From Sulfurovum sp. UBA12169 (GTDB lineage Bacteria > Campylobacterota > Campylobacteria > Campylobacterales > Sulfurovaceae), in the NCBI GenBank assembly GCA_002742845.1, contig DLUH01000001.1:62001-126000 (forward strand): DNA of 64,000 bases, given 5' to 3'. Position numbers and translations under genes: made by a program. This document shows, one piece after another, positions 31,802 through 41,342 of the stretch (its first letter is position 1; each line of letters starts with the position of its first letter). Under the pieces are notes generated by a model. The model had not been told where the DNA came from. It searched no databases and saw only the letters and a program-made list of their open reading frames with translations.

Positions 31802-33880
31802 CTAGCGATTAAGCCAATATAACAGGCTTGGAATGTTTTCTACTCCAAAATAGAAATAGTCGTTTCGTGCCGGATCGCCATATCTTCTGACGTAAGTAAA
31901 CCTGAATATATCTATAAGGTCAATATAGGTATTGAACCCATAAGCCGTATCGGGGTCAAAGAACTCTCCTTCCATATCTCCAAACAGTGTGACTCCTGCG
32001 CCGAACTTTATGAAATCATCATATTCTTTAAAGGTGCTGAGGTCAATGCGCAGAAAATCCGATATACCGTCATTGAAACTGTAAGCAGCTTTCGCTTCAA
32101 ACCCGTTGATGATCATGAGATTTTTATACCAATAGGCATTATACCCCAAAGAGATACCCCCGTTTTTAACATCGGTTGCCATCTCATTGGGAAGGAGCCT
32201 TAGAGCAGTTCTAAGAGCTTTCTTGTCTTTATCCTCCGGAGCGTTAAGGGGAAGAATGTCAAATCCGTCTTTCTCCTTGACAAACGTGCTTCCTGCCCAT
32301 GCGGCAATACTTGTTACTTTGGCCACGGAGCTTGATTCCGGGTACACTTCAGCCCGTTCGTTTTCAAGTGTAGTGATGCGTCCGATAATCGTTCTTAACG
32401 GCTGCTTATACCATTGGTCAATATCTTTCTTGGCATAACCAAGGAACGACTTTTTATCCGGCATAAGGTATTTCGCATCCAGCCTAATAAGAAACTTTTT
32501 AAACTCATCGAGTGTGTAGCGCACTGAATCGCTCTTCTTGATATCGAAAGCATTGTAAATAGCAGTGAATTTATTGTTCGTTTTTGGATGCTTGCTATAG
32601 AACTCTGTTTCCAAAAAAAGATTGTATGCAGCCAGCGCTTCGGGATTTTCGTTTATACCAAGACTTTTTTTAAATTGATCCATAAGTTCAATCTGTGTGA
32701 GGTTGGGATAATACCCATTTTTCTTCATGGTCTCAGCAAGATGATAAATGCCATCATATACACCTACGTAATAGTCATAGATACGAAAATTTTTATCCAA
32801 AAAAGCGCCAAAATGCTCTAAAAATTTCCCTGCCAACGGATGATGTCTGGAGGACAAAACAAGTACTCTTGAAGAGCTGTCTTTGAAGTAGAGATGGAGT
32901 GCCTGATAGAGTTTCATCGATTGAAATATCTCTAAACTATTGAGCAGGGGCATAGCATTGGCATTAAAAAATCCCATGGGAAACTTTTCTTCGGCTTGTT
33001 TTTGTTCTTTGGGTTGTTTTCTTGTGTTGCTAGGATCCATATAAATAAAATACTTCGATTTTTTATTGAGTTCAATACTGAGCTGCAAAGGGATGTTGTC
33101 GTATGTGGCTCCATCTATAAAGTAATCGGAATCTTGTTTTCCTTGATAGTCATACTCAAGCTTTACCTGCTGGAATGCGCCCGGAAATGCAGAAGAAGCA
33201 AAAAGCACATCGATGATTTTCTCTTTTTCTCTCTCTATTTCAGGGACAGAAAGATAAAAATCTGTACTGGCAGGCATTTTTTTGTTGTGTATACTTGCTT
33301 TTTTGTGATCTGTTTTGAGCGTAAGCGGAATAGAGAAATTTTGATTTTTAATTTGAATGCCTTGAAGTTTTTCTATGATAGGCGTTACTTTGGTGACAGA
33401 GATGCCCAGCGGTATTTCACAGCCCGATCTGTAAATGGGTTTGTTGAGGTGTTCAATGATCTTGTCTGCTTTTTCTTGCAGTTTTTTTCTTGAGAAGAGG
33501 GTACTTTTGTTGACCGGATCTTTTCCCTCTATGATAAGGTCTTCCAGTCCCAAGTCAACCCATGTATCGTAAAAGAGATTGTCATCAACGCTGTTTTTAT
33601 AGGGAATGCTTTCTTCCTGGCACCAATACATAGCGGTCAAAAGCGCATTAATAGAGCCCGCAGAAGCGCCTGCTACTGATCGCAAATGAGGCCGGACAAT
33701 GGTACTGTTGTGGTGTGCTGCGTGAAGCAATCTGATCGTAGCCCAGTTGTATCCCGCCTGATAAGCTCCTAAGCTGACGCCGCCGCTGATCACGATAGAA
33801 ACATCGATCTCTTTTGGTTTGGCGCAAGAGAGAGAAGAGAGCAGAAGAAAAAGCACAGAAAGTTTATAAAAATTCTTCAT
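31802..33880 (-). CDS. Patatin-like phospholipase lipoprotein
   Basis: A 692-residue exported protein. The signal peptide ends in a lipobox (LSSLSC, Cys19). The patatin domain (about 25-270) has the oxyanion box GGVSLGAYQAG (about 33-43), the nucleophile GASAGS (about 70-75) and the catalytic Asp in FIDGATYDN (about 250-258). The C-terminal half (about 300-690) is longer than in single-domain patatins and ends with beta-strand-rich sequence (AAYSFNDGISDFLRIDLSTF; AGVTLFGDMEGEF; FTYVRRYGD) with an aromatic last residue region. That could be an outer-membrane barrel, as in PlpD-type two-domain enzymes. Confidence 0.87.
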   Translation of the reverse strand: MKNFYKLSVLFLLLSSLSCAKPKEIDVSIVISGGVSLGAYQAGYNWATIRLLHAAHHNSTIVRPHLRSVAGASAGSINALLTAMYWCQEESIPYKNSVDDNLFYDTWVDLGLEDLIIEGKDPVNKSTLFSRKKLQEKADKIIEHLNKPIYRSGCEIPLGISVTKVTPIIEKLQGIQIKNQNFSIPLTLKTDHKKASIHNKKMPASTDFYLSVPEIEREKEKIIDVLFASSAFPGAFQQVKLEYDYQGKQDSDYFIDGATYDNIPLQLSIELNKKSKYFIYMDPSNTRKQPKEQKQAEEKFPMGFFNANAMPLLNSLEIFQSMKLYQALHLYFKDSSSRVLVLSSRHHPLAGKFLEHFGAFLDKNFRIYDYYVGVYDGIYHLAETMKKNGYYPNLTQIELMDQFKKSLGINENPEALAAYNLFLETEFYSKHPKTNNKFTAIYNAFDIKKSDSVRYTLDEFKKFLIRLDAKYLMPDKKSFLGYAKKDIDQWYKQPLRTIIGRITTLENERAEVYPESSSVAKVTSIAAWAGSTFVKEKDGFDILPLNAPEDKDKKALRTALRLLPNEMATDVKNGGISLGYNAYWYKNLMIINGFEAKAAYSFNDGISDFLRIDLSTFKEYDDFIKFGAGVTLFGDMEGEFFDPDTAYGFNTYIDLIDIFRFTYVRRYGDPARNDYFYFGVENIPSLLYWLNR

Positions 33881-33944
33881 ATGCTATCCCTTTCTTTGCA
33901 AAAAATATAAAAATTATACTCTTTATGCTGATAAAAATAAAGAC

Positions 33945-35117
33945 CTATACAGACCGTTTCTGTTTAACAAATTTTTCTATGCGGCGGATGCCTTCACGAA
34001 TGGTTGTTATGTCTGTAGCAAATGAAAATCTAAAATAGCCTTCGCTTCCAAACCCGATCCCCGGAACCACAGCGACACCCGTAGCTTGCAATAACTCTTT
34101 GCAGAACGTAATGGAATCGTTGGAAATATCTTTGATGTTGACAAAAAGATAAAATGCACCTTGTGGTTTTAGTACGGAAAGACCGTCAATTTCATTGAAA
34201 AGCCTTACTGCCTCTTCCGCTCTGTTTTCAAAGGCTTTTCTCATAGTTTCAATCTCCTCATCTACCTGACCGGTAAGTGCAACAATGGCTGCTTTTTGCG
34301 TGACAGAATTGATATTGGATGTGCTTTGGCTTTGCAGTTTGTCCATAGCAGCAATAAGCTCTTTGTTGGGAGTCGCAAGGTATCCAAAGCGCCAACCCGT
34401 CATCGCAACTGATTTGCTCAGACCATTGATGGTAACGGTTCTTTGGTACATATCTTCACTGATACTTGCAGCAGCCACAAAGTCAATACCGTAAAGCAAT
34501 TTTTCATACATTTCATCGCTCGCTACGATAATATTTGTACCCTTGAGAACTTCCGCCAGAGCTTCAAGTTCTGATTTTGAATAAACCGAACCTGTAGGGT
34601 TGGATGGTGAAGTTAAGACGACCATTTTGGTCCGAGGGGTAATCACAGCTTTCAATTGCTCTGCAGTCATTTTAAATCCGCTTTTTTCATCAGTTTCAAC
34701 AATAACAGGAACACCTTCTGAATAGATTACAAGTTCAGGATAGGTCACCCAATAAGGGGAAGGAATGATCACTTCATCTCCGGGATCAATTGTGGCCTGA
34801 AATAAATTAAATAAAGACTGTTTGGCTCCATTGCTGACAATAATATCAGAAGGGGCATAGTCTAATCCGTTTTCTCTTTTTAGTTTACCGCTTACTGCCT
34901 TTAAGAGCTCCGGAATGCCTGCTACGGCGGTATATCGCGTAAACCCTTCATTGATCGCCTTGATCGCTTCTTCTTTGATGAGCAAAGGGGTTTCAAAATC
35001 CGGCTCTCCCGCCGAAAAACTTAAAATATCTTTGCCTTGGGCTTTAAGATCCCTTGCAAGTGAAGCAACAGCGATGGTCAATGAAGGCGATAATGATTTG
35101 ATGCGTTTAGATAGCAT
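33945..35117 (-). CDS. aspC: Aspartate aminotransferase (class I/II, PLP)
   Basis: A 390-residue cytosolic transaminase between aspartate/2-oxoglutarate and oxaloacetate/glutamate (subgroup I-gamma). Features are FSAGEPDFETP (about 34-44), the NPTG loop in SPSNPTGSVYSK (about 168-179), ASDEMYEKLLYG and the PLP-lysine in TINGLSKSVAMTGWRFGY (Lys about residue 233). The C-terminal arginine that binds the alpha-carboxylate is in YFRFSFAT. Some enzymes of this subgroup also accept prephenate, which cannot be excluded. Confidence 0.93.
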   Translation of the reverse strand: MLSKRIKSLSPSLTIAVASLARDLKAQGKDILSFSAGEPDFETPLLIKEEAIKAINEGFTRYTAVAGIPELLKAVSGKLKRENGLDYAPSDIIVSNGAKQSLFNLFQATIDPGDEVIIPSPYWVTYPELVIYSEGVPVIVETDEKSGFKMTAEQLKAVITPRTKMVVLTSPSNPTGSVYSKSELEALAEVLKGTNIIVASDEMYEKLLYGIDFVAAASISEDMYQRTVTINGLSKSVAMTGWRFGYLATPNKELIAAMDKLQSQSTSNINSVTQKAAIVALTGQVDEEIETMRKAFENRAEEAVRLFNEIDGLSVLKPQGAFYLFVNIKDISNDSITFCKELLQATGVAVVPGIGFGSEGYFRFSFATDITTIREGIRRIEKFVKQKRSV

Positions 35118-35198
35118 GAAAAACCTTGTATATATAGAATGTGACTAATATTAAAATTATAACTTAAATTCGCTAATATAAAAGGATAGAGAATCTCT

Positions 35199-35900
35199 TT
35201 AATCCATAGAATGAATGAAATTATCATAAATTTCATCAAGGGTATGGTCTTTATCTTTGATATGTTTGGAATCCCCTGTTTGCAATGCTTCTTCCAATAC
35301 TTCAATACGCTTGATAAGATATTCGAAAATCTCTTTATGGACATCCGGAATCTTATTGTGGCTGAGCGGGTTTTTGTCAAATCCGCGTTTGAGTACACGA
35401 GCGGGAATACCCACCGCCGTAGAATCAGCAGGCACATTTTTAACGACAACCGAGTTTGCGCCTACTTTGGAGTTTGCGCCGATGGTGATATTGCCAAGTA
35501 CTTTTGCTCCTGCACCGATCACAACACCTTTTTCAATCGTAGGGTGCCTTTTTCCTTTTTCAAGACTTACCCCGCCCAGTGTCACTTGTTGATAGATAAG
35601 CACATCATCCTCAATAATAGTTGTTTCGCCAATGACAACTCCCACACCATGATCAATAAAAACCCTGCGCCCTATAGAAGCTGCAGGATGTATATCGATT
35701 GTGGTTAAAAACAATCCTAGCGCCGAAATCAGACGGGGTACAAACCGTAATTCTTTTTGATACAGCCAGTGGGCAATCCGATGAAACAAGAGTGCCCAAA
35801 GCCCAGGATAGTTAAAAAAAAGTTCAAAAGTAGAATGGAGGGCAGGATCATTTTTTTTGACCGTTGCAAAATCCTCCTTGATCAGACGCAATGGATTCAA
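35199..35900 (-). CDS. cysE: Serine O-acetyltransferase
   Basis: A 233-residue enzyme making O-acetylserine from serine and acetyl-CoA for cysteine synthesis. The N-terminal helical part is short, and the left-handed beta-helix of hexapeptide repeats runs from [20 protein letters not shown] (about 60) to [16 protein letters not shown] (about 175). Catalytic residues are in [11 protein letters not shown] (His/Asp). The C-terminal tail is extended (about 50 charged residues). Start TTG 35900 behind AAGGAAG, 9 nt after speA, so it forms an operon with it. Confidence 0.94.
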   Translation of the reverse strand: MNPLRLIKEDFATVKKNDPALHSTFELFFNYPGLWALLFHRIAHWLYQKELRFVPRLISALGLFLTTIDIHPAASIGRRVFIDHGVGVVIGETTIIEDDVLIYQQVTLGGVSLEKGKRHPTIEKGVVIGAGAKVLGNITIGANSKVGANSVVVKNVPADSTAVGIPARVLKRGFDKNPLSHNKIPDVHKEIFEYLIKRIEVLEEALQTGDSKHIKDKDHTLDEIYDNFIHSMD

Positions 35901-35909
35901 TGTTCTTCC

Positions 35910-37775
35910 TTAATCATTTTCGCTAATGGCTTGAATGGTTTTAAGATAGCTGTTTTCACTTAAATAAAGATAAAGTTTTCCCAAAAGCTCTCTCTTTTCT
36001 TCTTTGCTGATATGTTCTGATTCTTCGATTTTGTACTTGAGTGCTTTATCCACAATGTTGGTGTCGTAATCCAAGTCATCCAATACGTCCATGAGGTTTT
36101 GTGCGTCAATAAGATTGTTGACAGCATAATGCCCTTTTTCATCAAAGGTAATTACTGCTTCTGTGGGATGGGTAAAGAGATTGTGTTTCATTCCTAAAAC
36201 CTCTTGGTAGGCACCCGTTAAAAAGAATGCAAGGAAATATTCTTCTTGGCTGACGTCAATATCGTGCAGGTAAAGAGGCAAATCAGGATTAAAATCGATT
36301 TCGCCGTCACTATCGCACGTAATATCCCATATGCTTGCAGGATTGGTGGGTCTGACATCCAAATGGTCTATAGGCATAATGGGAAAATGCTGTTTGAGAC
36401 CCCAGAAATCAGGCAGTGACTGAAACGCTGAAAAATTTACGAGATATTTTTCCTGAATGCGGTTTTGCAATCTTTTGAGTTCGTTTGTATCTTCATTTTT
36501 AAGCAATGCAATCGATTTTTTGATGATAAGGTTGACTAAAATTTCTGTATTTGAGCGGTCTTCGAGGTCAATATATCCCAAATCAAACAGCGTAAGGAGG
36601 CTCTCCATATGATCAAGGGCATCGTGCAGATACTCTCTGGCATTGTCGCGTGTAAGCGAGCTGAAGAGATCGTAAAGCTCTTGAATAAGCGGCGGATTGT
36701 TCTCTTTGAGGCGAAGATTTTTTTCATGGTATTCTTGAGAAAAAAGTTCTAACACAGGAGTGATAAGTATAGCATGGGAAGCTGCAACATACCGTCCGGA
36801 TTCAGTAAAAATATCAGGTTCATCAACTCCTCTGCTTTTGGCGATCTCTTGCATCAGATAAATTACGTCATTGGCGAATTCATCCAAAGAGTAGTTTCTG
36901 TCTCTGTTGTGCGCGTGCTGGCTGTATTCTACTGCAAGTCCGCCGCCGATATTGATCGCACATAGTGCATCCGCACCGCGTTTTTTGAGATCCGCATAAA
37001 TGTTTCCTGCTTCTCTGAGTGCCTTCTTGAGGGGTGAGATGTCACTCATTTGTGAACCGATATGAAAGTGTATCATCGATAAATGTGTCAAAAGATTATG
37101 TTTTTTAAGCAGTTCATAGGCTTCCAAAAGTTCAGTGGAAGTTAATCCAAATTTAGAACTGTAGCCTCCGCTTTTTGCCCAGATTCCAATACCGGAGCTG
37201 TGCAGCCGTATCCGTACGCCTATTTTCGGAAGAATAGGATTTTCTACATCTTCATTAAATTCCGTATTGACTTGTATGATGGTTTGAAGTTCGCCGATAC
37301 CTTCGATCGTCACTGTGATATTGTGCCCCATTTTTGCAGCAATAAAACAAAGCGCTATCATCTCCTTGTCTTTAAATCCGTTAACCGTAATAGGTGCTCC
37401 AATGGGAGTTTTGCTCATGGCAATGATAAGTTCCGCCTTGCTTCCTGCTTCCAATCCGTAATTGTATTTTTGGGAAACATCCATCAGCGCATGGACAAAA
37501 TTGGGGAATTGATTGACTTTCAGCGGAAAAACTGCTTGAAATTTTCCTTGATATCCAAATGTTTTTTTGGCTTTTTCAAAAGCGGTAAAAAGGGTAGAAA
37601 TCTGTTTTTCTATCAGATGCGGAAAACGAAGCAAAAGAGGGCCTTTGTATCCTTTGTCGCGTATATCCTGGGCGATCTCCAAAAGAGAAGGTTTGCTTGC
37701 ATAATTGATATTTATCGTATTGTTTTTGATGATAAAATTATCATTACCCCAAATATTCAAGCCAAATTGTTTCAT
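35910..37775 (-). CDS. speA: Biosynthetic arginine decarboxylase
   Basis: A 621-residue PLP enzyme converting arginine to agmatine, the first step to putrescine. The alanine-racemase-type barrel holds the PLP lysine in FQAVFPLKVNQFPNFV (Lys about residue 86), the substrate/cofactor loops MIHFHIGSQMSDISPLKKAL and AINIGGGLAVEYS. The C-terminal domain has FTESGRYVAASHAILITPV. Length is typical of SpeA. It probably feeds putrescine to the carboxynorspermidine dehydrogenase-like route elsewhere in this window. An RBS (GGCAGG) precedes ATG 37775. Confidence 0.95.
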   Translation of the reverse strand: MKQFGLNIWGNDNFIIKNNTININYASKPSLLEIAQDIRDKGYKGPLLLRFPHLIEKQISTLFTAFEKAKKTFGYQGKFQAVFPLKVNQFPNFVHALMDVSQKYNYGLEAGSKAELIIAMSKTPIGAPITVNGFKDKEMIALCFIAAKMGHNITVTIEGIGELQTIIQVNTEFNEDVENPILPKIGVRIRLHSSGIGIWAKSGGYSSKFGLTSTELLEAYELLKKHNLLTHLSMIHFHIGSQMSDISPLKKALREAGNIYADLKKRGADALCAINIGGGLAVEYSQHAHNRDRNYSLDEFANDVIYLMQEIAKSRGVDEPDIFTESGRYVAASHAILITPVLELFSQEYHEKNLRLKENNPPLIQELYDLFSSLTRDNAREYLHDALDHMESLLTLFDLGYIDLEDRSNTEILVNLIIKKSIALLKNEDTNELKRLQNRIQEKYLVNFSAFQSLPDFWGLKQHFPIMPIDHLDVRPTNPASIWDITCDSDGEIDFNPDLPLYLHDIDVSQEEYFLAFFLTGAYQEVLGMKHNLFTHPTEAVITFDEKGHYAVNNLIDAQNLMDVLDDLDYDTNIVDKALKYKIEESEHISKEEKRELLGKLYLYLSENSYLKTIQAISEND

Positions 37776-37849
37776 GTTTACCTGCCTTCGTTTAACTGTT
37801 AAGATGCAATTATATCCAAACTTAATATTAACTTTAATATAATCTAATC

Positions 37850-38959
37850 ATGAATGAAAAATATCTTTTTTTAGAAGTTTATCCTGATTATATTAAGCTT
37901 ATCTCAAAAGACAAGTGGATGCTTCAAAGCGTGAAGAAAATAGAAAATTTGCTGCGCCAAATACCCTGTGATAAAAAAATTATTTGGGATGTTTCGCTGA
38001 TTGATGAGTTTGACAGTGCGGGAATGCTTTTATTTATAGAATATTTTTCCTATTTTGCAGCAAAAACAAAAGTTGAGATTGCGGGCTATACCTCTGTGCA
38101 AAAAGAGATGTATAGCCTCTTGAAAGCAGAGTATAAATCAAAAGAGACGATACCGGTTGCCCGAAAAAACCGGATTGAAAATATAGGCAAAAAAGCCGTG
38201 GAACGTTATAACGACTTTAAGGAGTTTGTTAATTTTTCGGGAGAGCTTTTTATGGCCATGCTTCATAACGTTCTTCATCCCAAAAGCATACGTTTCAAAG
38301 AAACAGTGTATCATATCTATCACTCCGGCTTTACAGCGCTTGTGATCGTTTCCCTAACCGCATTTTTGGTGGGGATGGTTATTGCCTATCAGGGATCTGT
38401 TCAGTTGGCCAAATTCGGCGCTGATATTTTTATCGTTGATACAGTAGGTTTGTCCATTGCAAGAGAATTGGGTCCGATGATCACTGCCATTGTGATCGCG
38501 GGGCGCAGCGGTTCATCCTATACCGCAGAGATAGGCGCCATGAAAATTACCGAAGAGATAGCTGCGATGCGAACGATGGGATTTGATCCGTACCATTTTT
38601 TGGTGCTTCCTCGCATTTATGCTTTGATGATCGCATTGCCGCTGCTTATCTTTTTTGCTGATATAATGGGAATTCTTGGAGGTATAGTTGCTTCAAAAAT
38701 GCAATTGGGTATTTCTGTCGATCAATTTATCGCCCGTACTCAGGAGGTGGTTGCGGTTAAGCATTATATTTTAGGGATGATAAAAGGGCCTGTTTTTGCT
38801 TTTCTTATTGCGGCGGTAGGCAGTTTTAGGGGGCTTCAGGTTTCTGAAAACACAGAGAGTATCGGATTGCATACGACGCAGAGCGTGGTAAATTCGATTT
38901 TTCTTGTGATCGCTTTTGATGCACTTTTTTCTGTGATCTATACGGAACTTGATCTATGA
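37850..38959 (+). CDS. mlaE: MlaE-type ABC permease with N-terminal STAS-like domain
   Basis: A 369-residue protein. Residues 1-95 form a STAS/MlaB-like domain (IIWDVSLIDEFDSAGMLLFI). Residues about 130-369 are the MlaE permease with about five helices and the signature ARELGPMITAIVIAGRSGSS (about 205-224) followed by EIGAMKITEEIAAMRTMGFD. It transports phospholipids between inner and outer membranes. It begins a four-gene operon with ATP-ase, MCE protein and lipoprotein, and overlaps mlaF (ATGA). In E. coli MlaB is a separate protein; the fusion is common in Campylobacterota. Confidence 0.93.
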   Translation: MNEKYLFLEVYPDYIKLISKDKWMLQSVKKIENLLRQIPCDKKIIWDVSLIDEFDSAGMLLFIEYFSYFAAKTKVEIAGYTSVQKEMYSLLKAEYKSKETIPVARKNRIENIGKKAVERYNDFKEFVNFSGELFMAMLHNVLHPKSIRFKETVYHIYHSGFTALVIVSLTAFLVGMVIAYQGSVQLAKFGADIFIVDTVGLSIARELGPMITAIVIAGRSGSSYTAEIGAMKITEEIAAMRTMGFDPYHFLVLPRIYALMIALPLLIFFADIMGILGGIVASKMQLGISVDQFIARTQEVVAVKHYILGMIKGPVFAFLIAAVGSFRGLQVSENTESIGLHTTQSVVNSIFLVIAFDALFSVIYTELDL

Positions 38960-39726
38960 GTGTAATTGAAGCAAAGGGTATTGTGACACGATTTGGCAAC
39001 AGAACCATTCATGATGGCGTAAATTTACATATTAATGAAAATGAGATATATGCTATTTTAGGAGAAAGCGGTTCTGGAAAATCTGTCTTAATGAAAGAAA
39101 TGATTATGCTCTTGGAGCCCACAGAAGGAGAAATGTATGTTTTGGGGGAAAATCTTCAGAGTATCAATGCAAAAAGGGCGCAAGAGCTAAGAAAAAAATG
39201 GGGGGTGCTTTTTCAGTTTGGCGCACTATTTTCTTCGCTGACGATCGCTGAAAACATTGAGATTCAACTCAAAGAGTATACCGATGTTTCAAAAAAGATG
39301 AGAGATAAGTTGATTTATTCAAAGCTGGATCTTGTCGGACTTGATGCCTATGTGGGGGGATTATATCCATCCGAATTAAGCGGAGGGATGATAAAAAGAG
39401 CAGCGCTTGCACGTGCTTTGGCGATGGAGCCAAAACTGCTTTTTTTAGATGAGCCTACTTCAGGACTGGATCCTATAGGCGCCCGTAATTTTGATCAGCT
39501 GATTGTTAATTTGCGGGATTTGCTAGGGATAACGGTGGTAATGATTACTCATGATCTAGAAAGTATATTTACAATTGTTGACAGGATGGCAGTTCTGGCT
39601 GATAAGCAGGTGGTTGCAGAAGGCAGGCTTGAAAATGTGTTACAATCACAACATCCTTTCGTAGAGGCATTTTTCAAAAATAAATACACCAAAGAAAGAT
39701 TCAAGGACAAAATTAAAAATGTATAA
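38956..39726 (+). CDS. mlaF: MlaF-type ABC transporter ATPase
   Basis: A 256-residue ATPase with Walker A GESGSGKSVLM (about 36-46), a Q-loop (GVLFQFGALFSSLTIAENIE, in the usual MlaF form), the signature LSGGMIKRAALARALAM (about 140-156) and Walker B LLFLDEPTSGLDP (about 161-173). The switch His is in VVMITHDLESIF. It energises the MlaE permease, is coupled to it by a 4-nt overlap, and overlaps mlaD by 8 nt. Confidence 0.95.
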   Translation: MSVIEAKGIVTRFGNRTIHDGVNLHINENEIYAILGESGSGKSVLMKEMIMLLEPTEGEMYVLGENLQSINAKRAQELRKKWGVLFQFGALFSSLTIAENIEIQLKEYTDVSKKMRDKLIYSKLDLVGLDAYVGGLYPSELSGGMIKRAALARALAMEPKLLFLDEPTSGLDPIGARNFDQLIVNLRDLLGITVVMITHDLESIFTIVDRMAVLADKQVVAEGRLENVLQSQHPFVEAFFKNKYTKERFKDKIKNV

Positions 39727-40651
39727 CAAAATAAACTATATGGTTGTAGGTATTTTTGTATTGGTCTTTGGAGCGGGCATGATATGGTTTGCTTTTTGGC
39801 TCGCAAAGTGGGGTTTGCAGGACGAGTATGATATCTATAAAATAGAGATTAAAGAGTCTGTCTCAGGGCTTTCAGAAGATGCGAGTGTAAAAATTCGCGG
39901 GGTAGATGTCGGAAGGGTGCAGACAATCCGCATTAATCCTCAAAATATAGAAGCGGTTGAAATCTTTTTGGAGATTAAAAAAGGCACACCCATCAAAGAG
40001 GATATGGTGGCCCATACACAGATGTTTGGAGTCACAGGACTTTTGTCGATCGAAATTGACGGAGGAACGAATACCGCAAAGACATTACAGCCGAGCAAAA
40101 CATATATCCCTTTTATTCAAACAAAAACCTCCTACGTTTCAAGGGTTAGTGAAAGCCTGGGCGAGATTGCCGATAGTTTAAACGCATTTCTGATACAAAC
40201 GAAAAAACTCATTTCAGATAAAAACATACAAGCCTTTGAAAATACCTTGGGCCATATAGAAAAAATAACATCTCGCGGTGAAGAGTTGGAAATCAAAGCG
40301 ATTGGCTCTTTGGCGCAATTGGATGAAACACTTCAAGAGCTGAGAGTTTCCATGAAAGACGCAACGCACTCTTTTGAGGGGGCAACAAAAGATTTTGCCT
40401 CCATAAAAGATAGGGCCAATCCGCTTCTAGAAGAGCTTACCGTCACTACAAGAGGGCTTGACAGGCTGATATCCAAGGCAGAAAAAAGTCTAGACAGAGG
40501 GGACTACAATATCAAAAATATTCTTGAGCCTGCATTGGTGGACGTGCAGATACTTTCTTCACAGATCAATGATTTGGCACAGCAGTTAAAACAAAGTCCA
40601 AGTGACGTCTTGTTTAAAGCCAGAAAACAAAGAAAGGGGCCCGGAGAATGA
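39719..40651 (+). CDS. mlaD: MlaD-type MCE domain protein
   Basis: A 310-residue periplasmic lipid-binding protein with an N-terminal anchor helix (VVGIFVLVFGAGMIWFAFWL, about residues 8-27) and an MCE domain (VSGLSEDASVKIRGVDVGRV and the turn TQMFGVTGLLSIEIDGG, about 40-130). The rest is a long coiled coil (about 140-300), which in related proteins forms a tunnel toward the outer membrane. It overlaps mlaF and precedes the lipoprotein by 34 nt. Confidence 0.93.
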   Translation: MYNKINYMVVGIFVLVFGAGMIWFAFWLAKWGLQDEYDIYKIEIKESVSGLSEDASVKIRGVDVGRVQTIRINPQNIEAVEIFLEIKKGTPIKEDMVAHTQMFGVTGLLSIEIDGGTNTAKTLQPSKTYIPFIQTKTSYVSRVSESLGEIADSLNAFLIQTKKLISDKNIQAFENTLGHIEKITSRGEELEIKAIGSLAQLDETLQELRVSMKDATHSFEGATKDFASIKDRANPLLEELTVTTRGLDRLISKAEKSLDRGDYNIKNILEPALVDVQILSSQINDLAQQLKQSPSDVLFKARKQRKGPGE

Positions 40652-40685
40652 CAAGAAATAAAATTCAGCAAAGAGGAGATGTCAA

Positions 40686-41273
40686 ATGCTAAGTTTTAAA
40701 AATACGTCATGGATGGCGATAGTTTTATTGCTCCAGGGATGCAGTATTAAAGAACCCCCTTTGAAAATTTATACTCTTAGTATAGGTGCCCCCATAAAAG
40801 CCCACGGCAGTTCACTAAAAGAAAAAACAGTTAAAGTGATCTACCCCCAAAGCATTAAAGAGAAAATAGGTCAAGAAATGAATTTTTCCTATAGTGACAG
40901 CGAACAGGGAAGTTATCAAAATGCCCGGTGGTCAAACAATATAGGACAATTACTCCAAGGTGCTTTTATTGAAACACTGCAGCAAAGCGGACTCTTTGGC
41001 GCAGTGCTCTCTTTTGCTTCAACTGTCCGCGAAGATTTCAGGCTGGAGAGTACTATTTTTGCCTTTTCGCATCGCGTAAGAGGCGATGTGTCAGAGGCAG
41101 TGGTTTCAATTCACTTTTCACTTATTGATGCTGATTCCGGAAAATTGGTTAAAAGCAGACGCTTTGGTTATGCGGTTCCTACAGTAACGACAGATGCCAA
41201 AGGGTATACGGATGCCACCAATAAAGCGCTCAATCAGCTAGGTGTGGATTTGGTGTCCTGGCTTGAGAGGTAG
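40686..41273 (+). CDS. ABC transporter auxiliary lipoprotein, PqiC/LptE-like
   Basis: A 195-residue lipoprotein with a signal peptide and lipobox (LLLQGC, Cys about residue 19). The conserved beginning YTLSI and the region ARWSNNIGQLLQGAFIETLQ (about 82-101) match the ABC-type transport auxiliary lipoprotein (PqiC) family that often accompanies MCE systems. It probably forms the outer-membrane end of the lipid shuttle. Last gene of the operon, facing hisS. Confidence 0.85.
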   Translation: MLSFKNTSWMAIVLLLQGCSIKEPPLKIYTLSIGAPIKAHGSSLKEKTVKVIYPQSIKEKIGQEMNFSYSDSEQGSYQNARWSNNIGQLLQGAFIETLQQSGLFGAVLSFASTVREDFRLESTIFAFSHRVRGDVSEAVVSIHFSLIDADSGKLVKSRRFGYAVPTVTTDAKGYTDATNKALNQLGVDLVSWLER

Positions 41274-41299
41274 TGCGGAAATATATTTTTCTTTTCATA

Positions 41300-41323
41300 A
41301 AAGAACTTTTGAAAGAGTTCTTT
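41300..41323. terminator. Hairpin between convergent mla operon and hisS
   Basis: Perfect 8-bp stem AAAGAACT/AGTTCTTT (41300-41307 with 41316-41323) and an 8-nt loop, in the 70 bp between two convergent genes. A-rich flanks lie on both sides rather than a strong T-run, so it is a weak bidirectional terminator candidate. Confidence 0.45.
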
Positions 41324-41342
41324 AAAGTAAAAAAGCGGAGAG

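Noticed and set aside
37200-37802. A 200-codon plus-strand frame antisense to speA
   Set aside because: Shadow of SpeA with cysteine- and histidine-rich, non-homologous sequence.
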